Part shown: one piece after another, positions 15,635-23,616 of the stretch
Position numbering within the stretch: the first letter of the stretch is position 1
Layout: every line of letters starts with the position of its first letter
Assembly (NCBI GenBank): GCA_016711345.1
Contig: JADJTD010000001.1
Location: forward strand, 2,914,001 to 2,978,000
From: Chloracidobacterium sp.
Lineage (GTDB): Bacteria > Acidobacteriota > Blastocatellia > Pyrinomonadales > Pyrinomonadaceae
Length of the DNA stretch: 64,000 nt
Reading direction: 5' to 3'
Made by a program: the position numbers and the translations under genes
The notes under the pieces: model-generated
Databases searched by the model: none
What the model was told of the DNA's origin: nothing
The model's input: only the letters and a program-made list of their open reading frames with translations

Positions 15635-16895
15635 CCGCACGGGTTCGCCCGCAATTCTTGATCACGATCTCAATCCGTATTTCCCCGAACTGTTGAAGTT
15701 CGATTCAACGGCTGAGATGGAGGCGTCTGATCTTTATACAAAGATCAAGCCGGAAGTCGAACGCATCATGAACTCGGTTGTCGTCGAGCATTTGTCAGAA
15801 CCGCCTGCGGTAGCGGGCGGGTTAATTCAATCGAGCGAAACTTCTAACAGTTTGGAAATTAAACTTCAACCACCCGCTACCGCAGGTGGTTCTGACATAC
15901 GAGCACTCGCCTGGAATCTCGAACGCGGCATCCGCTTTGACGGCATCTTAGACGCTCTCAAAAACAACGATGAACTAAAAAGTAAAGACGTTCTACTCCT
16001 CGCCGAACTTGATCACGGGATGGCGCGAAGCGGTAATCGTTTTGTTGCGCGGGAAATAGCCTGCGAATTGAAATTGAATTACGCATTTGCTCCTGTCTAT
16101 ATTCCGCTGCAGAAGGGAAGCGGTGTTGAGTCTGAGATGGAAGGCGAGAATACTGGGTCGATCCATGGGCTTGCGATGATGTCTCCGTGGCCGATGAAAA
16201 ATGTTCACGCCGTCCCTCTGCCGAATGGCAAGGACAAGATGTGGGGCAAGGAAAAAAGGCTGGGCTGGCTGAGGGCATTGATCGCCGATATTGAACATCC
16301 GGCGGGCACATTTCGAGCAGTGACGGTTCATCTTGATGTTCACTGCTCGCGCGAACATCGCCGTCGTCAGGTGCGGATAATTCTTGATCACCTGAATACA
16401 CTTTCACCGATGCCGACGCTGATCGGCGGTGATTGGAACACGACGACTTTTAATGCTCAAACGGCGACGCACGCGATACTTGGTTATTGGCGGCGAGTGA
16501 TGATGGGCATAAAAAATGTTGCCAAGAATCACTTTCCTCATCCCGACCGCTATTTCGAACGCGGGCTTTTCGGCGATCTCGAATCTCGCGGCTACGAATA
16601 CAAAAACCTCAACGAATCGGGCGTCGGTACGCTGCACTATCACATTGAAAGCATCGAAAAAAACACCAATCTCCGCGATTGGGTGCCGGAATGGTGCTTC
16701 AAATTTATCTTCTGGGCCGCAGGGCGTGTCGGCGGAAGCGTTTCGGTCCGTTTGGACTGGTTCGTTGGAAAAGGTTTGCGGCTCGCACCTGAAACCAAGC
16801 CCAAGACCATCGCTAATTTGGTTGATTCTGATGGACTGCCGCTGTCCGATCACGATGCCATCACTGTGGACTTTGTGTTAGTAGCCCGCACGTAA
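15627..16895 (+). CDS. Endonuclease/exonuclease/phosphatase family protein
   Basis: 422 aa. EEP fold: ALAWNLERGIRFDGILDALK, metal-binding Glu in LLLAELDHGMARSGNRFVAR, TVHLDVHCSREHRRRQ, GGDWNT and the terminal LSDHDAITVDF. Acts on a phosphodiester or phosphomonoester; the substrate is unknown. Residues about 53-90 come from two inverted copies of a dispersed repeat (SEPPAVAGG and QPPATAGGSD), placed between the N-terminal helices and the catalytic fold. The last codons and stop lie in another repeat family. Probably co-expressed with the ATP-grasp gene. Confidence 0.88.
   Translation: MTSRTGSPAILDHDLNPYFPELLKFDSTAEMEASDLYTKIKPEVERIMNSVVVEHLSEPPAVAGGLIQSSETSNSLEIKLQPPATAGGSDIRALAWNLERGIRFDGILDALKNNDELKSKDVLLLAELDHGMARSGNRFVAREIACELKLNYAFAPVYIPLQKGSGVESEMEGENTGSIHGLAMMSPWPMKNVHAVPLPNGKDKMWGKEKRLGWLRALIADIEHPAGTFRAVTVHLDVHCSREHRRRQVRIILDHLNTLSPMPTLIGGDWNTTTFNAQTATHAILGYWRRVMMGIKNVAKNHFPHPDRYFERGLFGDLESRGYEYKNLNESGVGTLHYHIESIEKNTNLRDWVPEWCFKFIFWAAGRVGGSVSVRLDWFVGKGLRLAPETKPKTIANLVDSDGLPLSDHDAITVDFVLVART
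15794..15898. repeat. Inverted pair of family-B repeats inside a gene (REPIN-like)
   Basis: Copy 1 (15794-15822) and copy 2 (15865-15898, opposite orientation) flank about 42 bp. Both are in frame and translate to SEPPAVAGG and QPPATAGGSD. Same sequence as the scpA 3' end. Confidence 0.8.
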
Positions 16896-16943
16896 GTAAG
16901 GGCTCATGTAGACGAAGGTGAGCCCTTACTTACGTGCGTGCTA
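16882..16943. repeat. Inverted pair of family-A repeats (REPIN-like)
   Basis: 16882-16905 and 16920-16943 are complementary copies (one mismatch, GCGTGC for GCGGGC) separated by 14 bp. The left copy supplies the final codons and TAA stop of the EEP nuclease. The pair could fold as a terminator-like hairpin. Confidence 0.8.
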
Positions 16944-16980
16944 CTGACACGATGACGCCTTTTGTGCTTTAATTTGAGTT

Positions 16981-17235
16981 ATGGAAGTAGCATTTTGTCA
17001 GACACTCAGCTTTAACGCTGACACTTTTGAATACGAATCGGTCTCGCAGGAAAGCGGTAACGCGACGGTCATTAAATTTGCCGTCGATGAAAAGAAAGTC
17101 AGCCCCGGCGATGTTGTCGTGGTGCTCGGCAGTGGTGAGGAGATCACCTTTCACGGCATCATCGGCAAGATAGAGGACGGCTACGCATTTGCCTCCGATC
17201 CCAAAGGCTCGCTGCTGCCCGCTGGCGTTCAGTAG
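16981..17235 (+). CDS. Small hypothetical protein
   Basis: 84 aa, acidic, beta-rich: 'NADTFEYESVSQESGNATVIKFAVDEKKVSPGDVVVVLGSGEEITFHGIIGKIEDGYAFA'. No signal peptide, no membrane segment, no recognised family. A TTTAAT hexamer 7 nt before the ATG could serve a leaderless transcript; no ribosome site is obvious. Codon use fits the neighbours. Confidence 0.6.
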   Translation: MEVAFCQTLSFNADTFEYESVSQESGNATVIKFAVDEKKVSPGDVVVVLGSGEEITFHGIIGKIEDGYAFASDPKGSLLPAGVQ

Positions 17236-17243
17236 GCTTGAAA

Positions 17244-17271
17244 TTGTCAAATAGCAATTCTAAACTATCAT
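17244..17271 (+). promoter_or_regulatory. Promoter of tRNA-Ala
   Basis: TTGTCA (17244-17249), 16-nt spacer, TATCAT (17266-17271), ending 6 nt before the mature 5' end of the tRNA. Confidence 0.65.
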
Positions 17272-17277
17272 TCTCTC

Positions 17278-17353
17278 GGGGATGTAGCTCAGCTGGGAGA
17301 GCGCGGCGTTCGCAATGCCGAGGCCAGGAGTTCGATCCTCCTCATCTCCACCA
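17278..17353 (+). tRNA. tRNA-Ala (anticodon CGC)
   Basis: 76 nt cloverleaf. Acceptor GGGGATG pairs with CATCTCC (one G-T), D-arm GCTC/GAGC, anticodon stem CGGCG/TGCCG with loop TTCGCAA (anticodon CGC), T-arm with GTTCGATCC, and an encoded CCA end. CGC reads the GCG alanine codon. Confidence 0.95.
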
Positions 17354-17359
17354 GAAGTT

Positions 17360-17428
17360 TTCACCACAAAGGCACTAAGGACACGAAGATAAAAATCTTC
17401 TTTGTGTTCTTAGTGCCTTTGTGGTGAA
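17360..17428. repeat. Inverted repeat of the ACAAAGGCAC family after tRNA-Ala
   Basis: Arms of about 32 bp with very few mismatches and a loop of about 4 bp, starting TTCACCACAAAGGCAC and ending GTGCCTTTGTGGTGAA. It begins 7 nt after the tRNA CCA and may mark the 3' end of both the tRNA and the convergent peptidase transcript. Same family as 9735-9806. Confidence 0.85.
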
Positions 17429-17433
17429 TTTCT

Positions 17434-19230
17434 TCATTGTCTTATCAGGATGCGCCCCACCGGATAGATTCCAACCTTCTGCTTCAAATAATACGGCGAA
17501 TGCTGATAAAAGAATTCCAACCGTGCTCGTGGGTTGCGGGCGAAGGCGGGATCTAGTAATCGACGATCGAATTCTCCTTGCAGTTTCGGATCTTCAGCGA
17601 GCATCTTTTCTGCGAGTTTTTCTAAGATATAGTTTTCTCCGTATTCCTTTTGCTCGAAAACAGAATTAAAAAATCCCCACGCGACAAACGAATCGGGTCC
17701 TGCAGGTTCGAGCAGATGGATGGCTACGTTTGCTGCTTCCTGATCGAGCGGGACGATGACCGAACCAGCTGCGTACGTGCGTTTTTCTTTTATCGGGAGC
17801 GGTTTGCAATTGACGGTTATGCGGTTTTCAAATGAAGACGTTGCCCATTTTGGCTCGGTTAATTTGTAGCTTTCGACATCGAGCTCTCGAGCCTTTGTTA
17901 AACGAGTGAACTTGACGCCATGCAGTTTTAGAACCTCGATCACATCTTTATATTGCGGCGGAATGATGTAATAGAGCGGCGGTGCGACGGAAGCCGTGAC
18001 CTTGCCTTCGTCAAAACGCGGGATCGTGTATTCCTTGGGCGTGGTGCCGTAAACGACCTTTTTGCCGCCGGAAATCTGGCTGTCTTCCATCTTGTACTCA
18101 ACGCCCTTTAAAACAAATGGCGTTGATCTGTTTGTTAGCTCTATCTTCAAAGGAAACTGCCGCTTTTCATCATAAGTCTTACCGCGTTCGAGAGTCTGCG
18201 TGTCGGCAATAACGTTGGCGGCGAACAGGCTTCCTTTTGCTTTGCCAACTTCCTCGATCGTGTATCGTAAAAGGTCATAGGTGCCGCGAACACGCGATTT
18301 ATAGGGCTTATAAACGTGAGTTTCGACTAGTATGCCGGCGCGATCGCGAATGGACGTGTAGCCGGTGGAAAATCTTGGCGTCGAGGGGCCGATCGCAATG
18401 CCCTCGGTTATCTCGCGGCCTACGAGGTCAAAATAGTTCGTCGTGATATTGCCTTCGGCCTCGATCTTCGGCACGACATTTTTATCAAAATGTTCGCTCA
18501 TCCAAGCCCTTATCGACGGGCTGGTGTTTTGAAACTGTGAATGGTCGTAATTAACGTTGTACTGAAAATCCGCTCCGTTAGAAACGTGGCAATCGATAAA
18601 AAGATCGGGCTTCCAGTCGTTCCAAAGTTTTAACCAAGCCCGCGTCTCGGGAGCGTCGGCTTTCATGTAATCGCGGTTAAGATTGAGATTAGTCGCGTTC
18701 GCACGCCAGCCCATTTCGTCGGGGCCGTTTTGATTTATCCGCATGAACGCATTTGAGTTTTCGTGGCCGTCGACGTTGTAGATCACCTGAAAAAGGATCA
18801 CGACATCTTTTAATAGACCGATCCGCGTTTTAGTGATCGCGATGTCGCGGAATAGCGCAAGTCCCGCATCTTTTCCGTCTATCTCGCCCGAATGAATTCC
18901 TGCTTGAATTAAAACGACCGCCTTGCCCGATTTCCTCGCCCACTTCGCCGAAAACGCTCCGTCGCGGGCCGCGATCAACAGCGGCAGATCGCGACCCTCG
19001 CCGCTCTTGCCATACGTCGTATAAGTGATCAAACCGCCCGAAGCCGCCGCCAGTTTCTTGCAATACGCCACCGTCTCGTCATACGTCGAAGTCCTCTTGT
19101 AATCCGTCCTCTCAGCCGCCGTCTGCCACTCAACCGCGACCTTCCCCATCTCGCTCTGTGAATAAGCGTTCACGACGAACAAAAAAACAAAAACCGCCAC
19201 CGAGCTGCCAAAAATCTTTCCAAATCTCAT
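17434..19230 (-). CDS. Secreted M14 family zinc carboxypeptidase
   Basis: 598 aa from ATG 19230, chosen because it opens directly with a signal peptide (MRFGKIFGSSVAVFVFLFVVNAYS|Q); a longer frame reaches 19317. M14 elements: AGIHSGEIDGKDAGL (HxxE zinc ligands, about residues 110-116), 'MRINQNGPDEMGWRANATNLNLNRDY', third ligand in LFIDCHVSNGAD, and the catalytic Glu in AGILVETHVYKPY (about 300). The C-terminal 200 residues are an accessory beta-rich region. Probably a periplasmic or extracellular peptidase. Confidence 0.92.
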   Translation of the reverse strand: MRFGKIFGSSVAVFVFLFVVNAYSQSEMGKVAVEWQTAAERTDYKRTSTYDETVAYCKKLAAASGGLITYTTYGKSGEGRDLPLLIAARDGAFSAKWARKSGKAVVLIQAGIHSGEIDGKDAGLALFRDIAITKTRIGLLKDVVILFQVIYNVDGHENSNAFMRINQNGPDEMGWRANATNLNLNRDYMKADAPETRAWLKLWNDWKPDLFIDCHVSNGADFQYNVNYDHSQFQNTSPSIRAWMSEHFDKNVVPKIEAEGNITTNYFDLVGREITEGIAIGPSTPRFSTGYTSIRDRAGILVETHVYKPYKSRVRGTYDLLRYTIEEVGKAKGSLFAANVIADTQTLERGKTYDEKRQFPLKIELTNRSTPFVLKGVEYKMEDSQISGGKKVVYGTTPKEYTIPRFDEGKVTASVAPPLYYIIPPQYKDVIEVLKLHGVKFTRLTKARELDVESYKLTEPKWATSSFENRITVNCKPLPIKEKRTYAAGSVIVPLDQEAANVAIHLLEPAGPDSFVAWGFFNSVFEQKEYGENYILEKLAEKMLAEDPKLQGEFDRRLLDPAFARNPRARLEFFYQHSPYYLKQKVGIYPVGRILIRQ

Positions 19231-19316
19231 GAAAGCGATTATACGACGAAATTTCTCGGACAGCCGCACTGTGCCATAATACAACCGAAATAAATTCTCA
19301 AACATCTGTCTAACCA

Positions 19317-19775
19317 ATGAAAAGAATCATTTTAATTGGCTGTCTTCTGATAGGTTTTAGCACATCGCTTTTTTCGCAGGAAAGCTCAGACGAACCGAAA
19401 ATAACGCTTCCCGACGCAGTTATGGAACAGGTCGTCAAAAGAATTGTCACCTGGTATTTCAAGCCGTCAAAAAAACCGAAAACAATCTATTTTGCGTCGG
19501 AGAATATCAAAAAAGAATGGCTCCCGCAGATCAACAACATCAAATTTGTCGTACTCGAAAAGCCAGCGCCGAATCATTATCCGCGCAAGGTTTATTTCTT
19601 CAAAGAGATTGAAAAATTGAATAAAGGCTTCGGGATTCGATTTGGTTACGGTGATCCTGATTGTGAGGCTATCGGAGACCCGTGGGCCTTTCGCTTCAAC
19701 GACAATCGCGTCAAGCTTTGGCAGATAGAAGGTAACTGGCTAAGCTTTTGCTCAGGCCCCAATGATCATGCCTAG
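19317..19775 (+). CDS. Secreted hypothetical protein
   Basis: 152 aa with a signal peptide (MKRIILIGCLLIGFSTSLFS|Q). The mature part has 'MEQVVKRIVTWYFKPSKKPKTIYFA', 'NIKFVVLEK' and 'FGYGDPDCEAIGDPWAFRF'. Divergent from the M14 peptidase, with 86 bp between the start codons. No family recognised. Confidence 0.7.
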   Translation: MKRIILIGCLLIGFSTSLFSQESSDEPKITLPDAVMEQVVKRIVTWYFKPSKKPKTIYFASENIKKEWLPQINNIKFVVLEKPAPNHYPRKVYFFKEIEKLNKGFGIRFGYGDPDCEAIGDPWAFRFNDNRVKLWQIEGNWLSFCSGPNDHA

Positions 19776-19878
19776 CTCAGCAAACTTCTTTTCATCTCGG
19801 TCCCACACTTGACTTAGAAATAAAACGCGCATATATTGCCCAAAAAGCTGCAATTTAGCTCCCTGAACACTTACTACG

Positions 19879-20220
19879 ATGGATACCCCAAAACAGTACG
19901 ATAAATCGTCGCGAACCATTGAGGGCCGCATCGATATCGTGATAACTGTTTTTGGATGGATAATTTCGTGGGTTCTTTTACAAAACGTAGCTAAAGCATA
20001 CGAATGGCCATGGACTCTTGTCGCGATCTTCTTTATAGTTATCGGCTTTGGCGTTTTCGGTTATGTAACTAGAACAATTGCACATCGGCTTTTCAATCTT
20101 AGTCCTTTATCATCTTTTCGTTCAGGTCTGATTTTTTGGACAATATGGGCGTTTCTAGTTGTCGTTGTGTCTTATTTTATCGTTATGGCAGCATCATACA
20201 CTGCGGATTTTTTATTTTGA
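19879..20220 (+). CDS. Small integral membrane protein
   Basis: 113 aa with three predicted membrane helices, about residues 20-40 (VITVFGWIISWVLLQNVA), 45-68 (WTLVAIFFIVIGFGVFGYV) and 85-110 (IFWTIWAFLVVVVSYFIVMA). No recognised family. A degenerate 20-bp repeat array begins about 30 bp after its stop. Confidence 0.7.
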   Translation: MDTPKQYDKSSRTIEGRIDIVITVFGWIISWVLLQNVAKAYEWPWTLVAIFFIVIGFGVFGYVTRTIAHRLFNLSPLSSFRSGLIFWTIWAFLVVVVSYFIVMAASYTADFLF

Positions 20221-20249
20221 GGATCAAGAGAGGCAACACGTTTTATCGT

Positions 20250-20489
20250 CGGAAAACTCAGAAAACGGTTAGGAAATGCGTAAAACAAGCAAAAAATGCT
20301 CATAACGCGTCAGAAATGCTCATAACAGGCGAAAAATGCTCATAACAGGCGAGAAATGCTCATAACACGTCAGAAACGATCATAACATTAAATAATTAGG
20401 CATAACAGACGAGAACTTTACATAACACAAGAAAAACTCATCTAACACGTAAAAAATAAAGATAACAAGCCAGAAACCTTACGATCTAA
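20250..20489. repeat. Degenerate 20-bp direct-repeat array (about 12 units)
   Basis: Ten consecutive 20-bp units run from 20290 to 20489, with two more degraded ones from about 20250. Consensus NNAGAAATGCTCATAACANG; the ATAACA part and the GAAA part are best kept. The units at 20310, 20330 and 20350 are nearly identical, and divergence grows downstream. There are no spacers between units. It occupies the 299-bp gap before the 218-aa unknown gene, ending 31 bp before its ATG. No gene is seen in it. Confidence 0.85.
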
Positions 20490-20519
20490 ACCCAACCACT
20501 AATAAAGGAGAAAAATAAG

Positions 20520-21176
20520 ATGACTGATGAAGAAAGAGTTCGAATCGAAGCCGGAGAGCGAATAAAGGTCTTTTCGGACGACAACGCGGCCGATTTTGCG
20601 AGTGGAGTGCCGCTTACGCAGTTGAACAAGATAAAAAGCGAGCTGACGCTCGCGGCTGAGTATGCGGTCGATCAGGTCGAAGGCGGCGGCGACGCGGCGA
20701 TGGGATTTGAGTCAAAGGACACCGCACGCGAAAACCTCCGCGACATCATGAAGCAGATCAGCGACACCGCAAAAGTGATGATCTATCTGCACGACGGCAT
20801 CAATGACAAGTTTCGAATGCCCCGCAGCCGTAGCGACCAGTCCGTCCTCGCGACAGCCAAAGCCTGGCTCGACGAACTCAATCAGTACGAATTGGATTTC
20901 AGAAGCCACGGCATGGCCGACGATTTTCTAACCGTGCTCGCTGATTGCATCGGCAACTTCGAATCGTCGATGGCAATACCAATCTCCGGCGTCAACGAAC
21001 GCGTCGCCGCCAGAGCTCTCCTCGGCGAATCCATAAGACGTATGATGATCGCCATCCGCATCCTCGACCAGGTAATGCGAAACATCTACGCCGACCAACC
21101 CGGCAAACTAGCCGCCTGGATCAGCGCATCTCATGTAGAGAAACCACCGAAGAAAAAGGCACCGCCAACGCCCTAG
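20520..21176 (+). CDS. Hypothetical helical protein behind a repeat array
   Basis: 218 aa, cytoplasmic (no signal or membrane segment). Predicted almost all alpha: 'LTQLNKIKSELTLAAEYAVDQVE', 'TARENLRDIMKQISDTAKVMIY', 'LATAKAWLDELNQYELDF', 'AARALLGESIRRMMIAIRILDQVM', ending in a Lys/Pro tail. The layout suggests a helical bundle, but I recognise no family. A good ribosome site AAAGGAG lies 10 nt before ATG 20520. The 20-bp array immediately upstream is the obvious candidate for its control region. A secreted protein gene follows after 14 bp. Confidence 0.72.
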   Translation: MTDEERVRIEAGERIKVFSDDNAADFASGVPLTQLNKIKSELTLAAEYAVDQVEGGGDAAMGFESKDTARENLRDIMKQISDTAKVMIYLHDGINDKFRMPRSRSDQSVLATAKAWLDELNQYELDFRSHGMADDFLTVLADCIGNFESSMAIPISGVNERVAARALLGESIRRMMIAIRILDQVMRNIYADQPGKLAAWISASHVEKPPKKKAPPTP

Positions 21177-21190
21177 GTGAAGGATTACTT

Positions 21191-21631
21191 ATGAAAAACA
21201 GAATACGGCTTATTCTCGTCCTTGTATTCATTTGTGCAGTGGGTTCGGCATACGGCCAAAAGAGTAAGCCGTATTCGGAAGAAGACGCCAAGGTATATGA
21301 CGGACGAATTCAACAGGTCAAAGGTACGGTCGTTTATCTTGAAAAGAACGACGAAAAGATTCCTGCATCCGGAGAGTATCTGGTTTTCCAGCGGGACGGT
21401 TGCAAGGATTGCTTGATTGGAATACATACTGACCGCGACGGGAAATACAAGCTTTTCCTAGGAGTGGGAAAGTACAAGCTAATTGTTCAATTCAAAAATT
21501 GCGGCTACGCTCCCACTGAGGATTGCGCTGGGTACAATTACCTCGCGGCTAAACAGCCTCAATATCTTGTGGTAGAACGTGGGCCAGTGTACTCGGGCGA
21601 ATTCAACATTGAACTCGTGTTACCTAAGTAA
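21191..21631 (+). CDS. Secreted protein with a carboxypeptidase-regulatory-like domain
   Basis: 146 aa from ATG 21191 with GAAGGA upstream; the longer open frame reaching back to 20945 is a shadow of the preceding gene. Signal peptide MKNRIRLILVLVFICAVGSAYG|Q. The mature part contains 'EYLVFQRDGCKDCLIGIHTDRDGKYKLFLGVGKYKLIVQF', a beta-sandwich of the CarboxypepD_reg type, with six or so cysteines that may form disulfides. Function unknown. Confidence 0.75.
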   Translation: MKNRIRLILVLVFICAVGSAYGQKSKPYSEEDAKVYDGRIQQVKGTVVYLEKNDEKIPASGEYLVFQRDGCKDCLIGIHTDRDGKYKLFLGVGKYKLIVQFKNCGYAPTEDCAGYNYLAAKQPQYLVVERGPVYSGEFNIELVLPK

Positions 21632-21665
21632 TCTCGTTCATAAGTTTCGTCAACGCTAGTACTTT

Positions 21666-22910
21666 TTACAACATTTCCCTTCGGTTGCGAGCAAATATCG
21701 CAAGCGTGGCGAGAAATGCGAGGGCGGCGGCGATGGTTACGCCGTAGAATGCGTAGGTGTAGTCGCCGCCGCTTTGATCTGCTAAATAGCCGGTGATGCG
21801 TCCGCCTATGGCGGCGCCGGTGACTTCGATGAGCGTGATGAGGCCGAGGATCTTTCCTATTTCTCTGCGGCCAAAAAAGTCGGCCGCGAGACGTTGGAGC
21901 AACACGAACGTTCCGCCATAGCCGAGAGCGAAAGGAAGCAGGAAAAACAAAGCAGTATTCGCCGTGAGATAAAACAAAACAAGCGTCGAAGCGAACATCA
22001 AACCCGCACACGCAGCCATCACTCCGACGGTGCGAAATTTGTCGCTCAGAAATCCTGCGAGAAATTTGCCGCCGATACTGATCGCAAACAGAGCAGATTG
22101 AGCGAACGCGGCGGTTTCGGCAGAAACTCCGATCTTTGGCGTCTGCAGGTACAGAATAAACTGCTGGCTCGTCACAAAGATCGGATAAAAAACCAAAGCC
22201 GCACATAATCCAAAGACCCAGAAGAGCGGCGTTTTGATCGCTTCGGTCAAAGTTTTTCCATCGACAAAGATGTGTGTATCGCCCCTACTAACGTGCGGGC
22301 TTTCGCATTCGCGGACGAAAAATATGATCGCGGGCAGGAGCACTAACCACACAAGACCGCTGACGGCTAGCATCGCAGTTCGCCAACCATAATTTGCGAT
22401 CATTGGAGCAGCGACAAGCGGGATAATAAATCCGCCGAGACTCGTGCCGGTCAGCAAAATTCCCAACGCAGTGCCGCGTTTTTCATCGAACCATTGCGAA
22501 ACCAATACAACACACGGAGCAACGCCAATAAACCCTAGCGACGCTCCCATAAAAAATCGCGCGAAATAAACAGTCTCCGCGTCGTATGCCAAAGCATGAA
22601 CCACGAGTCCGCCGCCGAGCAACGCACAACCGACAAGCATCATCGGCTTGAGTCGAAATTTCGTGATCAGCCAGCCGCCCAACAGCGAAAAAACGCCCGA
22701 CATCAGAAACGTAATATTTGCGCAGTTGGCAATAAAACTCTCGGCTTTCGCCGCGTCAATTGCTCCAATACGAACAAACTCTTCGCGTATAGGCTTATAA
22801 AACGGAGGCAGCCCGCCGATTGCCAAGCCGTTGCTCACAACAAGCGAAAGGGTCGCGACAACGACGATCACCCAGCCGTAGGAATTGCCGTCGGGCTTAC
22901 TTTCTTCCAT
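21666..22910 (-). CDS. MFS transporter
   Basis: 414 aa from ATG 22910 (MEESKPDGNSYGWVIVVVAT), chosen because the longer frame to 22982 lies inside the upstream gene. Twelve membrane helices in two halves, with the loop 2-3 motif GGWLITKFRLKPMMLVG and its second-half counterpart GKFLAGFLSDKFRTVG. Closest in style to the oxalate/formate antiporter and monocarboxylate group; the substrate cannot be read. The central cytoplasmic loop contains CESPHVSRGDTH, translated from a family-A repeat. Overlaps the upstream flavin-binding gene by 14 bp. Confidence 0.9.
   Translation of the reverse strand: MEESKPDGNSYGWVIVVVATLSLVVSNGLAIGGLPPFYKPIREEFVRIGAIDAAKAESFIANCANITFLMSGVFSLLGGWLITKFRLKPMMLVGCALLGGGLVVHALAYDAETVYFARFFMGASLGFIGVAPCVVLVSQWFDEKRGTALGILLTGTSLGGFIIPLVAAPMIANYGWRTAMLAVSGLVWLVLLPAIIFFVRECESPHVSRGDTHIFVDGKTLTEAIKTPLFWVFGLCAALVFYPIFVTSQQFILYLQTPKIGVSAETAAFAQSALFAISIGGKFLAGFLSDKFRTVGVMAACAGLMFASTLVLFYLTANTALFFLLPFALGYGGTFVLLQRLAADFFGRREIGKILGLITLIEVTGAAIGGRITGYLADQSGGDYTYAFYGVTIAAALAFLATLAIFARNRREML
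22281..22307. repeat. Dispersed palindromic repeat, family A, inside MFS gene
   Basis: GCCCCTACTAACGTGCGGGC with the TTTCGCA tail, in frame in the loop between transmembrane helices 6 and 7. Confidence 0.75.
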
Positions 22911-23547
22911 TTCTACTGTACTTGGTAACGTGTTCCGGCAAAGTGATTCCCGGATTGAGTTTGGTATCCGCGACAGGCTCACTAGGCCGAAGCGTCAGCG
23001 GCAAGACGCCCGCCCAAACATCCATAGAATAATCTTCGTCGTCATCTACGGGATCGCCGGTGCGGATCTTTGCTGAGGCTTCGGTGATTGGCAGACGCAG
23101 GACGGTCGTGGCTTTTAGCTCTAATTCTGTCGGCCAGCGAACTTCTGCCCAGCGGCCCGGAACAACATGCTCAGTGAATGCTTCGAGAGCTTTGTTTTTT
23201 TCGTCTGCGTCCGTGACCATTTCGGCTTTGCCCAAGATGACAACAGAACGATAATTCATCGAATGATGAAACGCGGAACGGGCGAGTACGAGTCCATCGA
23301 TAAGTGTCACCGTCACGCAAACGTCTATGCCCTCGGCAATCGATCTCATCATCCGACTTGCCGCCGAACCGTGAATATAAAAGTCTTCGCGAATCCGCGC
23401 ATAACCGGTAGGGATCACATACGGCTGGCCTTCGACAACAAAACCGACATGGCAGATAAATGCTTCGTCAAGAATGGTGTTGATCGTCTCGCGGTCATAC
23501 GAGCCGCGCCTGGGAATGCGTTTGACTGTCGTGCGTTCTGTCTTCAT
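22897..23547 (-). CDS. Pyridoxamine 5'-phosphate oxidase-like flavin-binding protein
   Basis: 216 aa from ATG 23547 (MKTERTTVKRIPRRGSYDRE); a GTG four codons earlier is possible. Split beta-barrel FMN-binding fold with INTILDEAFICHVGFVVEGQ, 'PYVIPTGYARIREDFYIHGSAASRMMRSI' and 'HSMNYRSVVILGKAEMV', the pattern of the NimA/PNPOx-like group. May be a nitroreductase-like or F420/FMN protein. Overlaps the MFS gene by 14 bp, so the two are probably one transcript. Confidence 0.88.
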   Translation of the reverse strand: MKTERTTVKRIPRRGSYDRETINTILDEAFICHVGFVVEGQPYVIPTGYARIREDFYIHGSAASRMMRSIAEGIDVCVTVTLIDGLVLARSAFHHSMNYRSVVILGKAEMVTDADEKNKALEAFTEHVVPGRWAEVRWPTELELKATTVLRLPITEASAKIRTGDPVDDDEDYSMDVWAGVLPLTLRPSEPVADTKLNPGITLPEHVTKYSRNGRK

Positions 23548-23559
23548 AAGATCAATCAC

Positions 23560-23616
23560 GAAACTACACTAAATACTTTTTTCGTGATCGTTCGTGTAAT
23601 TTCGTGGCAAAAACTC
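23560..23616. repeat. Intergenic inverted repeat (CACGAAA words)
   Basis: CACGAAACTACAC (23568-23580) is nearly complementary to GTGTAATTTCGTG (23594-23606). It lies between the polA stop and the flavin-binding gene and may act at the end of polA. No gene. Confidence 0.55.

Noticed and set aside
20136..20345. 69-aa plus-strand ORF
   Set aside because: Overlaps the 113-aa membrane protein in another frame and ends in the repeat array; no ribosome site.
20250..20489. CRISPR array or tandem coding repeat
   Set aside because: No spacers between 20-bp units, no cas genes, and 20 bp is not a multiple of three, so no repeated peptide results.
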